Shown here: positions 6,679 through 14,008 of the stretch, piece by piece
Layout of the letters: each line of letters begins with the position of its first letter
Position numbering within the stretch: the first letter of the stretch is position 1
Assembly (NCBI GenBank): GCA_910579305.1
Contig: CAJTTA010000039.1
Location: 1-20,230 of the forward strand
Length of the DNA: 20,230 bases
DNA from: an uncultured Muribaculaceae bacterium
Lineage (GTDB): Bacteria > Bacteroidota > Bacteroidia > Bacteroidales > Muribaculaceae
Reading direction: 5' to 3'
The notes under the pieces: model-generated
Seen by the model: only the letters and a program-made list of their open reading frames with translations
What the model was told of the DNA's origin: nothing
The model's database searches: none
Program-made: the position numbers and the translations under genes

Positions 6679-7680
6679 ATGAAACATATAATGACGCGCG
6701 CCTGCGCATGGATTCTCGCAGCTCTTCTCGTGGCCTCTCTGCTGCAGAGCTGCAAGAGCGACGAAGAAGACTTCATTCAGGACTTCCCCTCGGAGTGCAC
6801 TTTGAAGCTTGGCGAGTCATGTCTTATTGTAGATATTGCTGAAGATGCGCTTGTAGTGCCCGCTGTAATGGCAAATTTTAAATGGCAATCAGATGATGAA
6901 AATGTAGCGATAGTGCAGAATGCCTCTATTCATGGCGTCGGAATCGGTGAGACTGAAATACGCATATATAATTCCGATGCTTCAGTGATGTTGGCCGTTG
7001 TGCAGGTCAAGGTGCTTCCCACAGCTTCCGTTACCATGAAAGCCGGTGAGACAAGATTGATTACAGATATATTATCCGAGGAGATAGTAGATGCTCTCGG
7101 GCGTAATATAGTATCTTCATCATCTGACATCAAGGTGGCTGACACGTACCATAAATATTGGGATAACTCTCTGGTGATATCCGCAGAATCTCCCGGTAAG
7201 GCCTACATCAAATTTGTGTCCTACTATAATGTAAACTTGAAATATGTTGTGGAAGTCATCGTAGAGAAGTCTACCGATGAAGTGTATTTTCCGATGCCTT
7301 GTCTTGAGTTCGGCGCATTGCTTAAGAATGTGAAAGAGCAAATGTCGGATTATCATCTTGAGTACGAAGGTGATGAGAGACTCGGGTCGTATAGCTACAG
7401 AGCTCTAAGATACAAGCCGTTTGGAGCATCATCCTCGGTGACCTATTATTTCGAGAAAAGACCCAATTTCGGCAACCAGGCCATTTACGCTCTTCAGACG
7501 GTTGTGATCGACACGGGTAGGGAAAGTGAGGATGCGTTTCGCTATATGATGAGTAATTACAATCACAACATCAGATATCCGTGGCCTGCAAGTATGTATT
7601 TCAATCTTCCCGACAGTAGATGGAAAATCACGTCAGTGGACAATGAATGGAATAAAATCAGGTTTTTGTATGGATATTAA
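6679..7680 (+). CDS. Surface-type lipoprotein with bacterial Ig-like domains
   Basis: The 333-residue protein carries a lipobox, SLLQSC, with the lipidated cysteine at 25. The next residues, KSDEED, are acidic like the lipoprotein export signal that sends Bacteroidota lipoproteins to the cell surface. Residues 35-113 look like a Big_2-type Ig fold, with FKWQSDDENVAIV and the closing GVGIGETEIRIY. Residues 114-196 appear to be a second, more divergent copy. The rest (200-333) has no family I recognise. GC content is visibly lower than in its neighbours: two 60-base stretches I counted had 26 and 20 G+C (43% and 33%), against 38 (63%) in one stretch of the gene before it. This suggests transfer or relaxed evolution. 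It closes the cluster, 12 bases after the barrel gene. Confidence 0.82.
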   Translation: MKHIMTRACAWILAALLVASLLQSCKSDEEDFIQDFPSECTLKLGESCLIVDIAEDALVVPAVMANFKWQSDDENVAIVQNASIHGVGIGETEIRIYNSDASVMLAVVQVKVLPTASVTMKAGETRLITDILSEEIVDALGRNIVSSSSDIKVADTYHKYWDNSLVISAESPGKAYIKFVSYYNVNLKYVVEVIVEKSTDEVYFPMPCLEFGALLKNVKEQMSDYHLEYEGDERLGSYSYRALRYKPFGASSSVTYYFEKRPNFGNQAIYALQTVVIDTGRESEDAFRYMMSNYNHNIRYPWPASMYFNLPDSRWKITSVDNEWNKIRFLYGY

Positions 7681-7715
7681 ATTATGGAACTCTAACCTTT
7701 CATAATAATATAATT

Positions 7716-7762
7716 CAAAAAGAGAGATGCGCCGTGCGGCACGTCTCTCTCTCTTCTTTTTT
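7716..7762. terminator. Bidirectional terminator between the cluster and pfkA
   Basis: AGAGAGATGCGCCG pairs with the following CGGCACGTCTCTCT, with one mismatch and a G-U pair. A CAAAAA run precedes it and a T tract (TTCTTTTTT) follows. A hairpin flanked by A's and T's can end transcription from both sides, fitting its place between convergent genes. Confidence 0.8.
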
Positions 7763-7777
7763 GGGGGGTAGATAAGG

Positions 7778-8758
7778 TCAGATGGATAAGCGGCGCAGGG
7801 TGGAGAGGAGTTCGTGATTGATGGGCTTCTCGTTCTTGATGGCCTTGGTGAAGGGCACATACACGATTTCATCGTTCTTTATGCCTATCATCACATTGCG
7901 CTGGTCATCGAGAAGAGCGTCCACGGCCGCGGCGCCCATGCGGGAGGCTATGATGCGGTCGAAAGCCGTGGGGCTGCCGCCGCGCTGCAGATGGCCCAGG
8001 ATGGTCACACGCACGTCATAGTCGGGGAATTCATTCTTCACACGCTCGGCCAGGCCCATTGCACCGCCGGTGATGGGGCTTTCGGCCACGAGCACTATCG
8101 ATGAATTCTTGCTCTTGCGGAAGCCGCTCTCTATGAGGTCGGCCAGTTGGTCGGCCTTGGTGCTTATCTCAGGGATGATGGCGGCCTCGGCTCCCGAGGC
8201 AATGGCGCCGTTGAGGGCGAGGAAGCCGGCATCGCGACCCATCACTTCGATAAAGAAAAGGCGTTCGTGGCTGGTGGCCGTGTCGCGGATCTTGTCCACA
8301 CACTCCATTATAGTGTTGAGAGCAGTGTCATAGCCTATGGTGCTGTCGGTGCCGTAGAGATCATTGTCGATGGTGCCGGGCAGACCCACGATGGGGAAGG
8401 AGTATTCATTGCCGAAGATGCGGGCACCGGTGAGCGAGCCGTCGCCGCCTATCACAACGAGGGCGTCTATCTCATGACGCTTAAGCACGTCGTAGGCGGC
8501 CTGGCGCCCCTCGGCTGTCTGGAATTCCTTGCAGCGCGCGGTCTTGAGGATAGTGCCCCCGCGCTGTATGATGTTGCTCACGTTCTGAGTGGAGAATTCC
8601 TCGATTTCATCGGTGATAAGACCGCGGTAGCCGCGATATATGCCATATACTTTGAAGCCGGCGAAGATGGAGGCTCGCGTCACGGCGCGTATGGCTGCAT
8701 TCATGCCGGGAGCGTCGCCACCCGAGGTGAGGATGCCCACTGATCTGATTTTCGACAT
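7778..8758 (-). CDS. pfkA: ATP-dependent 6-phosphofructokinase
   Basis: This enzyme phosphorylates fructose 6-phosphate to fructose 1,6-bisphosphate, the committed step of glycolysis. At 326 residues it is a standard-length bacterial PfkA. The N-terminal ATP loop GILTSGGDAPGMNAAIR lies at 8-24. GGDGS at 104-108 has the glycine typical of ATP users; PPi-dependent enzymes usually have GGDDT. PGTIDND at 127-133 supplies the catalytic Asp131, and MGRDAGFLAL (173-182) binds sugar phosphate. HLQRGGSPTAFDR is present near the C-terminal third. The start ATG follows a TACCTTTG promoter box on the minus strand. The gene is transcribed alone and divergently from the HAD gene. Classification is secure; allosteric behaviour cannot be read from sequence. 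Confidence 0.97.
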   Translation of the reverse strand: MSKIRSVGILTSGGDAPGMNAAIRAVTRASIFAGFKVYGIYRGYRGLITDEIEEFSTQNVSNIIQRGGTILKTARCKEFQTAEGRQAAYDVLKRHEIDALVVIGGDGSLTGARIFGNEYSFPIVGLPGTIDNDLYGTDSTIGYDTALNTIMECVDKIRDTATSHERLFFIEVMGRDAGFLALNGAIASGAEAAIIPEISTKADQLADLIESGFRKSKNSSIVLVAESPITGGAMGLAERVKNEFPDYDVRVTILGHLQRGGSPTAFDRIIASRMGAAAVDALLDDQRNVMIGIKNDEIVYVPFTKAIKNEKPINHELLSTLRRLSI

Positions 8759-8803
8759 ATGATTTCTTTTTTTGAGTTATAACAATATTTGCGCTTGGAG
8801 AGG

Positions 8804-8834
8804 CAAAGGTACAAAATCATTCTTATAATCCCAA
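8804..8834 (-). promoter_or_regulatory. pfkA promoter
   Basis: On the minus strand TACCTTTG (8811 to 8804) matches TAnnTTTG. TTGG (8834 to 8831) lies 19 bases upstream as a near -33 element. The expected start is about 40 bases before the pfkA ATG. Confidence 0.65.
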
Positions 8835-8854
8835 CAAATTCGCGGAAGTTTTGT

Positions 8855-8862
8855 TAACTTTG
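8855..8862 (+). promoter_or_regulatory. Promoter box of the HAD-ribF-upp operon
   Basis: TAACTTTG matches the -7 consensus, 24 bases before the HAD gene's ATG. No clear TTTG is seen upstream; the -33 area would overlap that of the divergent pfkA promoter. Confidence 0.6.
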
Positions 8863-8886
8863 CAGGAGAAATAAAGACCTTTTCAT

Positions 8887-9516
8887 ATGCTTACAAATTA
8901 CGATAACGTTGTGTTTGACCTCGGTGGCGTCGTGTTCGGCATCGACCGCGACCGCTGTGTGGCCAATCTTGAGGCGCTCGGCCTTGCGGATGCTGCCTCG
9001 ATGCTCGATCTCTACAAGCAGAGCGGATCCTTTCTCGCTCTTGAGGAGGGCCGCATCTCCGCTGCCGAATACTTCGATGAACTCAGGGCGAAATGCACTG
9101 ATGCCGATGTGTCGGACAAGCGCATAAATGAGGCTCTCGACAGCTTTATCACCACTCTGCCGGTGAGCCGCCTGAAAGCGCTGAGGGAAATTAGGAGCAT
9201 GGGAAAGAAAGTGTTTGCCCTGAGCAATACCAACCCTGTGCTGTATCCCACCGTGATCACGCGTCTGTTCAGAGGAGAGGGGCTGGAGATCGATGACTAT
9301 TTCGATGGCCAGATATTATCCTTCCGCGAGCATGTGTGCAAGCCGGACGCCGCTATCTATCGGCGTCTGCTCACCCGATACGGACTTGACCCGTCTCGCA
9401 CCATTTTTGTCGATGATTCCGCTGCAAACTGCGCTGCCGCCGAGGCAGAGGGTATAGCTGCGGTGCTCCTTCCGGCCGGTGCCGAATTCATGGACATGCT
9501 TAGCCTGACAGACTGA
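8887..9516 (+). CDS. HAD-superfamily phosphatase (subfamily IA, YihX-like)
   Basis: This is a 209-residue cytoplasmic hydrolase, probably acting on a small phosphorylated metabolite. All four HAD motifs are visible: motif I VVFDLGGVVF with nucleophile Asp11, motif II ALSNTN with Ser113, motif III with Lys152 in VCKPDAAIY, and motif IV FVDDSAAN with Asp176-Asp177. Glycine replaces the usual second aspartate of motif I (DLG instead of DxD). This is also the pattern in YihX-type sugar-phosphate phosphatases (DLGNV). A helical cap lies between motifs I and II. It starts an operon whose next gene, ribF, begins two bases after this stop, so a link to flavin or nucleotide phosphates is possible but unproven. 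Substrate unknown. Confidence 0.88.
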   Translation: MLTNYDNVVFDLGGVVFGIDRDRCVANLEALGLADAASMLDLYKQSGSFLALEEGRISAAEYFDELRAKCTDADVSDKRINEALDSFITTLPVSRLKALREIRSMGKKVFALSNTNPVLYPTVITRLFRGEGLEIDDYFDGQILSFREHVCKPDAAIYRRLLTRYGLDPSRTIFVDDSAANCAAAEAEGIAAVLLPAGAEFMDMLSLTD

Positions 9517-9518
9517 TT

Positions 9519-10406
9519 ATGCGTGAGGGTCGCTTCGCCACAATAGGGACATTCGACGGCGTGCATCTCGGCCATCGACTGCTGCTCGACACGCTCACTG
9601 CCATGGCTGACGACGCAGGTCTGCGTCCCGCAGCTTTCATCCTTGAGAAGCATCCGCTGGCACTTGTGGCGCCTCAACGCATGCCACCTCAGCTATCCTC
9701 CTTTCATGAGAAGGCGAGGATGGTGTCGGAGCTGGGAGTGGAGGTGATTCCATTGAGCTTCAATGAGAGCACACGCTGGTTGACATCAGCGGGATTTATG
9801 GATAAAATTGCCGATGAATTCGGCGTCAGGGCTCTCCTGATAGGTCATGACAACAAGATAGGCTGCGACAGGGACTCGGGCTTTGCCGACTACTTACGCC
9901 ATGGACGCGACACCGGCATGAGGGTGGAAGAGGCTCCGGCCCTGCCCGGAGTGAGCTCCTCGGCCGTGAGGAAAGCGCTTCTTGGGGGCGACGTGAGGAG
10001 GGGGGGCGCAATGCTGGGCCATCCTTATTCCCTTGCGGGCACTGTGGTGCACGGAGAGCACCTTGGAACCCGGCTCGGATTCCCTACAGCCAATATGCGC
10101 CCGGAGTCGCCCGAACTCCTTGTGCCGGCGGGAGGGGTATATGCCACTATGGCAAGGATAGAGGGATATGAGACCCTGATCCCCTCAGTGACCAACATAG
10201 GGGTGCGTCCCACAGTGGCATCCGGAGTGCCGGCAGTGAGCATAGAGACTTATATACCCGGCTTCTCGGCCGATATATATGGCCGCTCGATTTCGCTCGA
10301 TTTCATCGACAGAATCAGGGATGAGCAGCGATTCCCGTCGCTCGATGCACTCGTGCAGAGGATGCGGCTCGACACGCAGCTGGCCCTGGATTTATTGAGA
10401 CATTAA
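9519..10406 (+). CDS. ribF: Bifunctional riboflavin kinase / FAD synthetase
   Basis: This cytoplasmic enzyme converts riboflavin to FMN and then FMN to FAD. The 295-residue length is typical. The N-terminal adenylyltransferase domain shows TIGTFDGVHLGH (8-19), with the nucleotide-binding HLGH, and SSSAVRKALLGGDV (146-159). The C-terminal kinase domain shows GTRLGFPTANM (183-193), GGVYAT (205-210), NIGVRPTV and a later ETYIPGF containing the probable catalytic glutamate. The segment IGHDNKIGCDRDSGF near 108-122 is a variant of the common GYDHRFG motif. The ATG lies two bases after the HAD stop, implying translational coupling. Its product FAD would serve SdhA, encoded further along. Confident assignment. 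Confidence 0.95.
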   Translation: MREGRFATIGTFDGVHLGHRLLLDTLTAMADDAGLRPAAFILEKHPLALVAPQRMPPQLSSFHEKARMVSELGVEVIPLSFNESTRWLTSAGFMDKIADEFGVRALLIGHDNKIGCDRDSGFADYLRHGRDTGMRVEEAPALPGVSSSAVRKALLGGDVRRGGAMLGHPYSLAGTVVHGEHLGTRLGFPTANMRPESPELLVPAGGVYATMARIEGYETLIPSVTNIGVRPTVASGVPAVSIETYIPGFSADIYGRSISLDFIDRIRDEQRFPSLDALVQRMRLDTQLALDLLRH

Positions 10407-10425
10407 AAATAGATTGACAGATATT

Positions 10426-11085
10426 ATGGAAATAATAGATTTTGCTAAGCGCCCATCGCTCGTGAGCCGATATATGCTTGAATTGCGCGACGTGGAGATA
10501 CAGCGCGATCCTCTCCGCTTCCGTCATAATCTCGAGCGTATAGGCCAGATTATGGCTTATGAGATTTCGAAGTGTCTGGACTACGAGCAGGTGGATGTGA
10601 CCACTCCGCTCGGCGTGGCTCCTTCGCTCACACCGGCCGACAAGATCGTGATTGGCACGATTCTGCGCGCCGGCCTGCCGCTTCATCAGGGTTTCCTCAG
10701 CTATTTTGACCATGCCGAGAATGCCTTTGTGAGCGCTTACCGTAAGTATAGGGATCAGGATCATGAGAAGTTTGACGTGCTCATAGAGTATCTTGCCTCT
10801 CCGAGTGTGGAGGGGAAGGTGCTTATGCTTGTAGACCCTATGCTCGCCACCGGCTCCTCGATGGAACTCGGCTACAGGGCTCTGCTCACCCGAGGAAATC
10901 CCAAGCATATACATGTGGCCGCAGTGATAGCCTCGCAGGCGGCCGTGGATTATGTGCGGGATACGTTCCCTGCCGACAAGACCACGATATGGGTCGGGGC
11001 CATAGATCCGGATCTTAACGCACAATCCTACATAGTGCCCGGTCTCGGCGATGCCGGCGATCTCGCCTTCGGAGAGAAGGAATGA
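10426..11085 (+). CDS. upp: Uracil phosphoribosyltransferase
   Basis: This cytoplasmic salvage enzyme makes UMP from uracil and PRPP. From the ATG at 10426 it has 219 residues. The PRPP loop VDPMLATGSSM lies at 136-146, and the uracil-binding C-terminal segment GLGDAGDLAFG at 206-216. ILRAGLPLHQGF at 79-90 is another conserved segment. I prefer this ATG to an in-frame TTG 12 bases upstream; it gives the MEIIDFAKRPS start resembling Bacteroides homologues as I remember them. The gene lies 19 bases after ribF, making it the last gene of the HAD-ribF-upp operon, with a strong terminator following. I see no separate promoter. Confidence 0.95.
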   Translation: MEIIDFAKRPSLVSRYMLELRDVEIQRDPLRFRHNLERIGQIMAYEISKCLDYEQVDVTTPLGVAPSLTPADKIVIGTILRAGLPLHQGFLSYFDHAENAFVSAYRKYRDQDHEKFDVLIEYLASPSVEGKVLMLVDPMLATGSSMELGYRALLTRGNPKHIHVAAVIASQAAVDYVRDTFPADKTTIWVGAIDPDLNAQSYIVPGLGDAGDLAFGEKE

Positions 11086-11108
11086 GCCGGACGGCATTGT
11101 GCCGATGC

Positions 11109-11149
11109 AAAAAATCCGAAACTGCCTTGCGGCGGCTTCGGATTTTTTT
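11109..11149. terminator. Bidirectional terminator between upp and the OmpA gene
   Basis: AAAAAATCCGAA (11109-11120) pairs with TTCGGATTTTTT (11137-11148), extended inward by CTGCC/GGCGG after one mismatch. The A and T runs on either side let it serve both convergent genes. Confidence 0.88.
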
Positions 11150-11168
11150 ATTGTGTGCTGTCTTTTGA

Positions 11169-11861
11169 TTACTTGAGAGTGCCTGCCTCGGCCTCCTTGA
11201 TCATCTTCTCGGAAGCGTAGATGTAGATCTCCACGCGACGGTTCTGCGCGCGGTCGGCGGCAGTGGCGTTGTCGTTGAGATAGTCCTGCATGGGAAGACC
11301 CTTCGCCTGCATGCGGGAAGCTGCCACACCCTGATTGGCGAGGAACTGTTCTACTGCGTTGGCGCGATTGGTGCTCACCTTCTCGTTGGCGGCCATAGAG
11401 CCGGTGTTGTCGGTATATCCGAAGATGCGCACGTCGGTGAGATTATTGGCCTTGAGAGAGGCGGCGAAGTCGCGGAGCTCCTGCTGGGCGGTGGCGTTGA
11501 TAGCCCACTTGCCGGTCTGGAAGAGTATGCCGCCGGGGAAAGTCACCTTGATGGCCTTGAGTCCGTTGGCGTCGGTGGTCTCCTGTATCTGAGCGTTGGC
11601 CAGCTCACGCTCGAGCTCTGCCTTCTGCTTGTCCATCTTGTTGCCTATGAGCGCGCCTGCGCCTGCACCTACGGCTGCGCCTACGCCTGCTCCGATGGCC
11701 GCGCCCTTGCCGCCGCCTATGAGCGCGCCTATGCCTGCGCCGAGAGCGCCGCCGCCACCGCCGCCTATGAGGGCGCCCTTGCCGGTGTTGTTCATATTAC
11801 AGCTTGATACGAAAAGGCTCGCCGCCAGGGCCACAGCCATGGAAATCTTCATGAATTTCAT
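11169..11861 (-). CDS. OmpA-family lipoprotein with glycine zipper
   Basis: This is a 230-residue outer-membrane lipoprotein that should anchor the membrane to peptidoglycan. The signal peptide ends in a lipobox, VSSC, with lipidated Cys21. Residues 27-73 form a glycine-zipper region of repeated GAxxGAxxG steps, likely membrane-inserting. A short charged helix (74-92) leads to an OmpA C-terminal domain at about 103-215. GYTDNTG (148-154, Asp151), STNRANAV (163-170, Arg166) and NRRVEIYI (207-214) are the usual diaminopimelate-binding landmarks. The layout matches E. coli YiaD. A second ATG at codon 4 could also be the start. It has its own strong promoter and is monocistronic. Confidence 0.93.
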   Translation of the reverse strand: MKFMKISMAVALAASLFVSSCNMNNTGKGALIGGGGGGALGAGIGALIGGGKGAAIGAGVGAAVGAGAGALIGNKMDKQKAELERELANAQIQETTDANGLKAIKVTFPGGILFQTGKWAINATAQQELRDFAASLKANNLTDVRIFGYTDNTGSMAANEKVSTNRANAVEQFLANQGVAASRMQAKGLPMQDYLNDNATAADRAQNRRVEIYIYASEKMIKEAEAGTLK

Positions 11862-11917
11862 AATTCTGGAGTATTTAAGTTATTGTAAATAATATTTTTA
11901 GTGCACGTAAGTGAGTG

Positions 11918-11948
11918 CAAAAGTAAGTATAAATTTTAACATTTCAAA
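11918..11948 (-). promoter_or_regulatory. Promoter of the OmpA-family gene
   Basis: On the minus strand TTTG (11948 to 11945) is followed after exactly 19 bases by TACTTTTG (11925 to 11918), a full match to the Bacteroidota TTTG-N19-TAnnTTTG consensus. It predicts a leader of about 50 nt, with an AT-rich stretch before the ATG. Confidence 0.8.
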
Positions 11949-12012
11949 ATTCGGGAAAGTTTTTCACATTCTTATTTTTTAATATAGAGGCTGTGGATAT
12001 TGATAATTTTTG

Positions 12013-12020
12013 TAATTTTG
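12013..12020 (+). promoter_or_regulatory. Promoter box of purC-menG
   Basis: TAATTTTG matches the -7 consensus, 28 bases before the purC ATG. The -33 match is poor. I see no PUR-type operator or riboswitch fold in the short leader. Confidence 0.6.
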
Positions 12021-12048
12021 CATTCGTATAAATAATAAATTTCACAAA

Positions 12049-12999
12049 ATGGCTATAACCCTCACCAACACCGATTTTGAGTTTCCGCTCCAGCGCAGTG
12101 TCTATCATGGCAAAGTGCGTGATGTCTACAATATTGCCGACCGTTACCTGGCTATGGTGGCTACTGACCGCATCTCAGCCTTCGATGTGATTCTTCCCAA
12201 GGGGATACCGTTCAAGGGCCAGGTGCTCAATCAGATTGCCGCCCAGTTCCTCGACGCCACAGCCGACATCGTGCCCAACTGGAAGGTGGCCGTGCCTGAT
12301 CCCATGGTGACTATAGGTCTTCTCTGCGAGCCCTTTAAGGTAGAGATGATAGTGCGTGGATATCTTGCCGGCAGCGCCTGGCGCGACTATGCGGCCGGAG
12401 CACGCGAGATATGCGGAGTGAAGTTGCCTGAGGGACTTCGCGAGAATGAGAAACTGCCTTCACCTATAATCACTCCCACAACTAAGGCCGATGAGGGACA
12501 CGATGAGAATATCTCCCGAGATGAAATCATCTCCCGCGGCATTGTCTCCAAGGAGGACTATGAACAGATGGAGCGCTATGCCCTCGCCATCTTTGAGCGC
12601 GGCACAGAGATGGCCGCTCGCCGCGGGCTGATTCTTGTCGACACCAAATATGAATTCGGCAAGCATGACGGCCGCGTGATCCTCATTGATGAGATACACA
12701 CCCCCGATTCATCCCGCTATTTCTATGCCGAAGGCTATGAGGAGCGCCTGGCCAAGGGCGAGCCTCAGCGCCAGCTTAGCAAGGAGTTTGTGCGCCAGTG
12801 GCTCATAGACCATGACTTCATGGGGAAACAGGGGCAGGAAGTGCCCTTCATGAGCGATGAATACTGCGATGAGGTGAGTGACCGCTACATAGAGCTGTAT
12901 GAGCACATCACCGGCGAAAAATTCGTGAAAGCCGGGGAAAGTGATCCCGCCGCTCGCATCTGCGCCAATGTCACAGCCTGGATAGAGGCCAATAAATGA
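12049..12999 (+). CDS. purC: SAICAR synthetase
   Basis: Phosphoribosylaminoimidazole-succinocarboxamide synthase joins aspartate to CAIR using ATP in purine synthesis. The 316-residue product is the longer form of the family. Landmarks in order are GKVRDVY (21-27), ATDRISAFD (38-46), VEMIVRGYLAGSAWRDY (98-114), the signature LPSPIITPTTKADEGHDENIS (136-156), LILVDTKYEFG (194-204) and DEIHTPDSSR (214-223). The start is the only good ATG after the promoter box. Its stop overlaps the menG start as ATGA, so the two are translationally coupled although they serve different pathways. The reading frame is intact. Confidence 0.97.
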   Translation: MAITLTNTDFEFPLQRSVYHGKVRDVYNIADRYLAMVATDRISAFDVILPKGIPFKGQVLNQIAAQFLDATADIVPNWKVAVPDPMVTIGLLCEPFKVEMIVRGYLAGSAWRDYAAGAREICGVKLPEGLRENEKLPSPIITPTTKADEGHDENISRDEIISRGIVSKEDYEQMERYALAIFERGTEMAARRGLILVDTKYEFGKHDGRVILIDEIHTPDSSRYFYAEGYEERLAKGEPQRQLSKEFVRQWLIDHDFMGKQGQEVPFMSDEYCDEVSDRYIELYEHITGEKFVKAGESDPAARICANVTAWIEANK

Positions 13000-13751
13000 G
13001 CGGGGCCGAGGATATAAAGCCCTATGACCTGCATGAAGAGAAGGGGGCGCAGGTGGAGCAGATGTTTGACTCCATCGCGCCCGCCTACGACTTCATGAAC
13101 AATGCCATGACCTTCGGTCTGCACCGCTATTGGCGCAACCGCGCGTTGGCAATGCTGGCCGGGGAGTTGCGAGGCAAGAGGAGGCTGCGCATGCTTGACG
13201 TGGCCTGCGGCACGGGCGATGTCACGTTTCATCTGCGGAGACTCTTCGGAGATCAGACTCAGATAGAGGGCATAGACCTCTCTTCGGGCATGCTTGCCAT
13301 AGCACGCAAGCGGCTTGCCTCGATGCCGGAGGCCGACAGGCGTGCGATAACGTTTGTAGAGGGAGACTGTCTGGCACTTCCTTACGAATCATCATCCTAT
13401 GACGCAGTGACCGTGGCGTACGGGGTGCGCAACTTTGCCGACCTTCGAGCCGGATATGCCGAGATGCGGCGGGTGCTCAAGCCCGGAGGCATATTGTGCG
13501 TCATAGAGCTGTGTGAGCCTCGCGGAGCGTTCATGCGCGCCGGCTATCGCTTTTACTCGCGCCGCATTATTCCGCTTGTAGGAAGGGCAGTGAGCGGCGA
13601 CAAGAGCGCCTATACCTATCTGCCTCAGAGCATCGCTGCCTGTCCGCAGCGCGAGTCGATGACGGCACTTATGGAAGAAGCCGGACTTTGTCAGGCCGGC
13701 TATGTCACCTTGTTTCCCGGCGCCATAGCCATATATATGGCCCGAAAATAG
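12996..13751 (+). CDS. menG: Demethylmenaquinone methyltransferase
   Basis: This SAM-dependent enzyme methylates demethylmenaquinone to menaquinone, the last step of the pathway. It is 251 residues long. UbiE/MenG signatures are present: YDFMNNAMTFGLHRYW (31-46), the SAM-binding LDVACGTGD (67-75), GIDLSSGML (92-100), AYGVRNF (141-147) and RVLKPGG (159-165). The family is often called ubiE, but anaerobic Bacteroidales use menaquinone, so menG is the better name; that choice rests on family knowledge. It overlaps purC by four bases. It lies just upstream of the menaquinone-linked sdh operon but is separated from it by a terminator and promoter. Confidence 0.94.
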   Translation: MSGAEDIKPYDLHEEKGAQVEQMFDSIAPAYDFMNNAMTFGLHRYWRNRALAMLAGELRGKRRLRMLDVACGTGDVTFHLRRLFGDQTQIEGIDLSSGMLAIARKRLASMPEADRRAITFVEGDCLALPYESSSYDAVTVAYGVRNFADLRAGYAEMRRVLKPGGILCVIELCEPRGAFMRAGYRFYSRRIIPLVGRAVSGDKSAYTYLPQSIAACPQRESMTALMEEAGLCQAGYVTLFPGAIAIYMARK

Positions 13752-13788
13752 CCAAAAGTAGGTATCAGGGCCGAGTAAGGATATAGGA

Positions 13789-13817
13789 ATTCACGCTTTA
13801 TGGCGTGGATTTTTTTA
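13789..13817 (+). terminator. Terminator of purC-menG
   Basis: ATTCACGC (13789-13796) pairs with GCGTGGAT (13803-13810), with one G-U pair and a six-base loop, followed by TTTTTTAG and more T's. It sits immediately before the sdh promoter. Confidence 0.8.
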
Positions 13818-13823
13818 GTTTTT

Positions 13824-13855
13824 TTTGGTGATATTGTGAAATTAAGCTAATTTTG
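13824..13855 (+). promoter_or_regulatory. Strong promoter of the sdhCAB operon
   Basis: TTTG at 13824-13827 is followed after 20 bases by TAATTTTG at 13848-13855, a full match to the Bacteroidota promoter consensus. The start is expected near 13862, giving an unusually long leader of about 147 nt before sdhC. Confidence 0.8.
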
Positions 13856-13869
13856 TGGCAATTTAGAGT

Positions 13870-13905
13870 ATGTCTGAGCTTAAATTTTCTCTTCTTGAAG
13901 AGTAG
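13870..13905 (+). CDS. Possible 11-codon leader ORF before sdhC
   Basis: ATG begins an ORF encoding MSELKFSLLEE, whose TAG stop (13903-13905) lies in the loop of the leader hairpin. The predicted transcript start is only about eight bases upstream, so initiation would be nearly leaderless. Chance is quite possible at this length; the overlap with the hairpin is the only reason to list it. Confidence 0.2.
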   Translation: MSELKFSLLEE

Positions 13906-13918
13906 CTTCAAGAAGGGA
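13888..13918 (+). promoter_or_regulatory. Perfect hairpin in the sdh leader
   Basis: CTTCTTGAAG (13891-13900) and CTTCAAGAAG (13906-13915) are exact inverted repeats around AGTAG. The stem extends three more pairs outward (one G-U). There is no T tract, so it is not a simple terminator. It could be a 5' stabilising element, a protein or sRNA target, or part of an attenuator. Confidence 0.6.
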
Positions 13919-14008
13919 TTACTCAATACCATTGTGAAAGACTCGGCATCCATATCAGCATATTAATAACAAAAATCATATCTTATTTCCCTAAAACAAC
14001 AGTACGCT

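Noticed and set aside
11641..11780. Tandem DNA repeat or CRISPR-like array
   Set aside because: The repetitive look comes from codons of the glycine zipper in the OmpA-family lipoprotein; units are irregular and there are no spacers.
11596..11892. Plus-strand frame encoding a Pro-Ala repeat protein
   Set aside because: It is the complement of the glycine-zipper codons of the OmpA-family gene, which produces an apparent PAPAP repeat.
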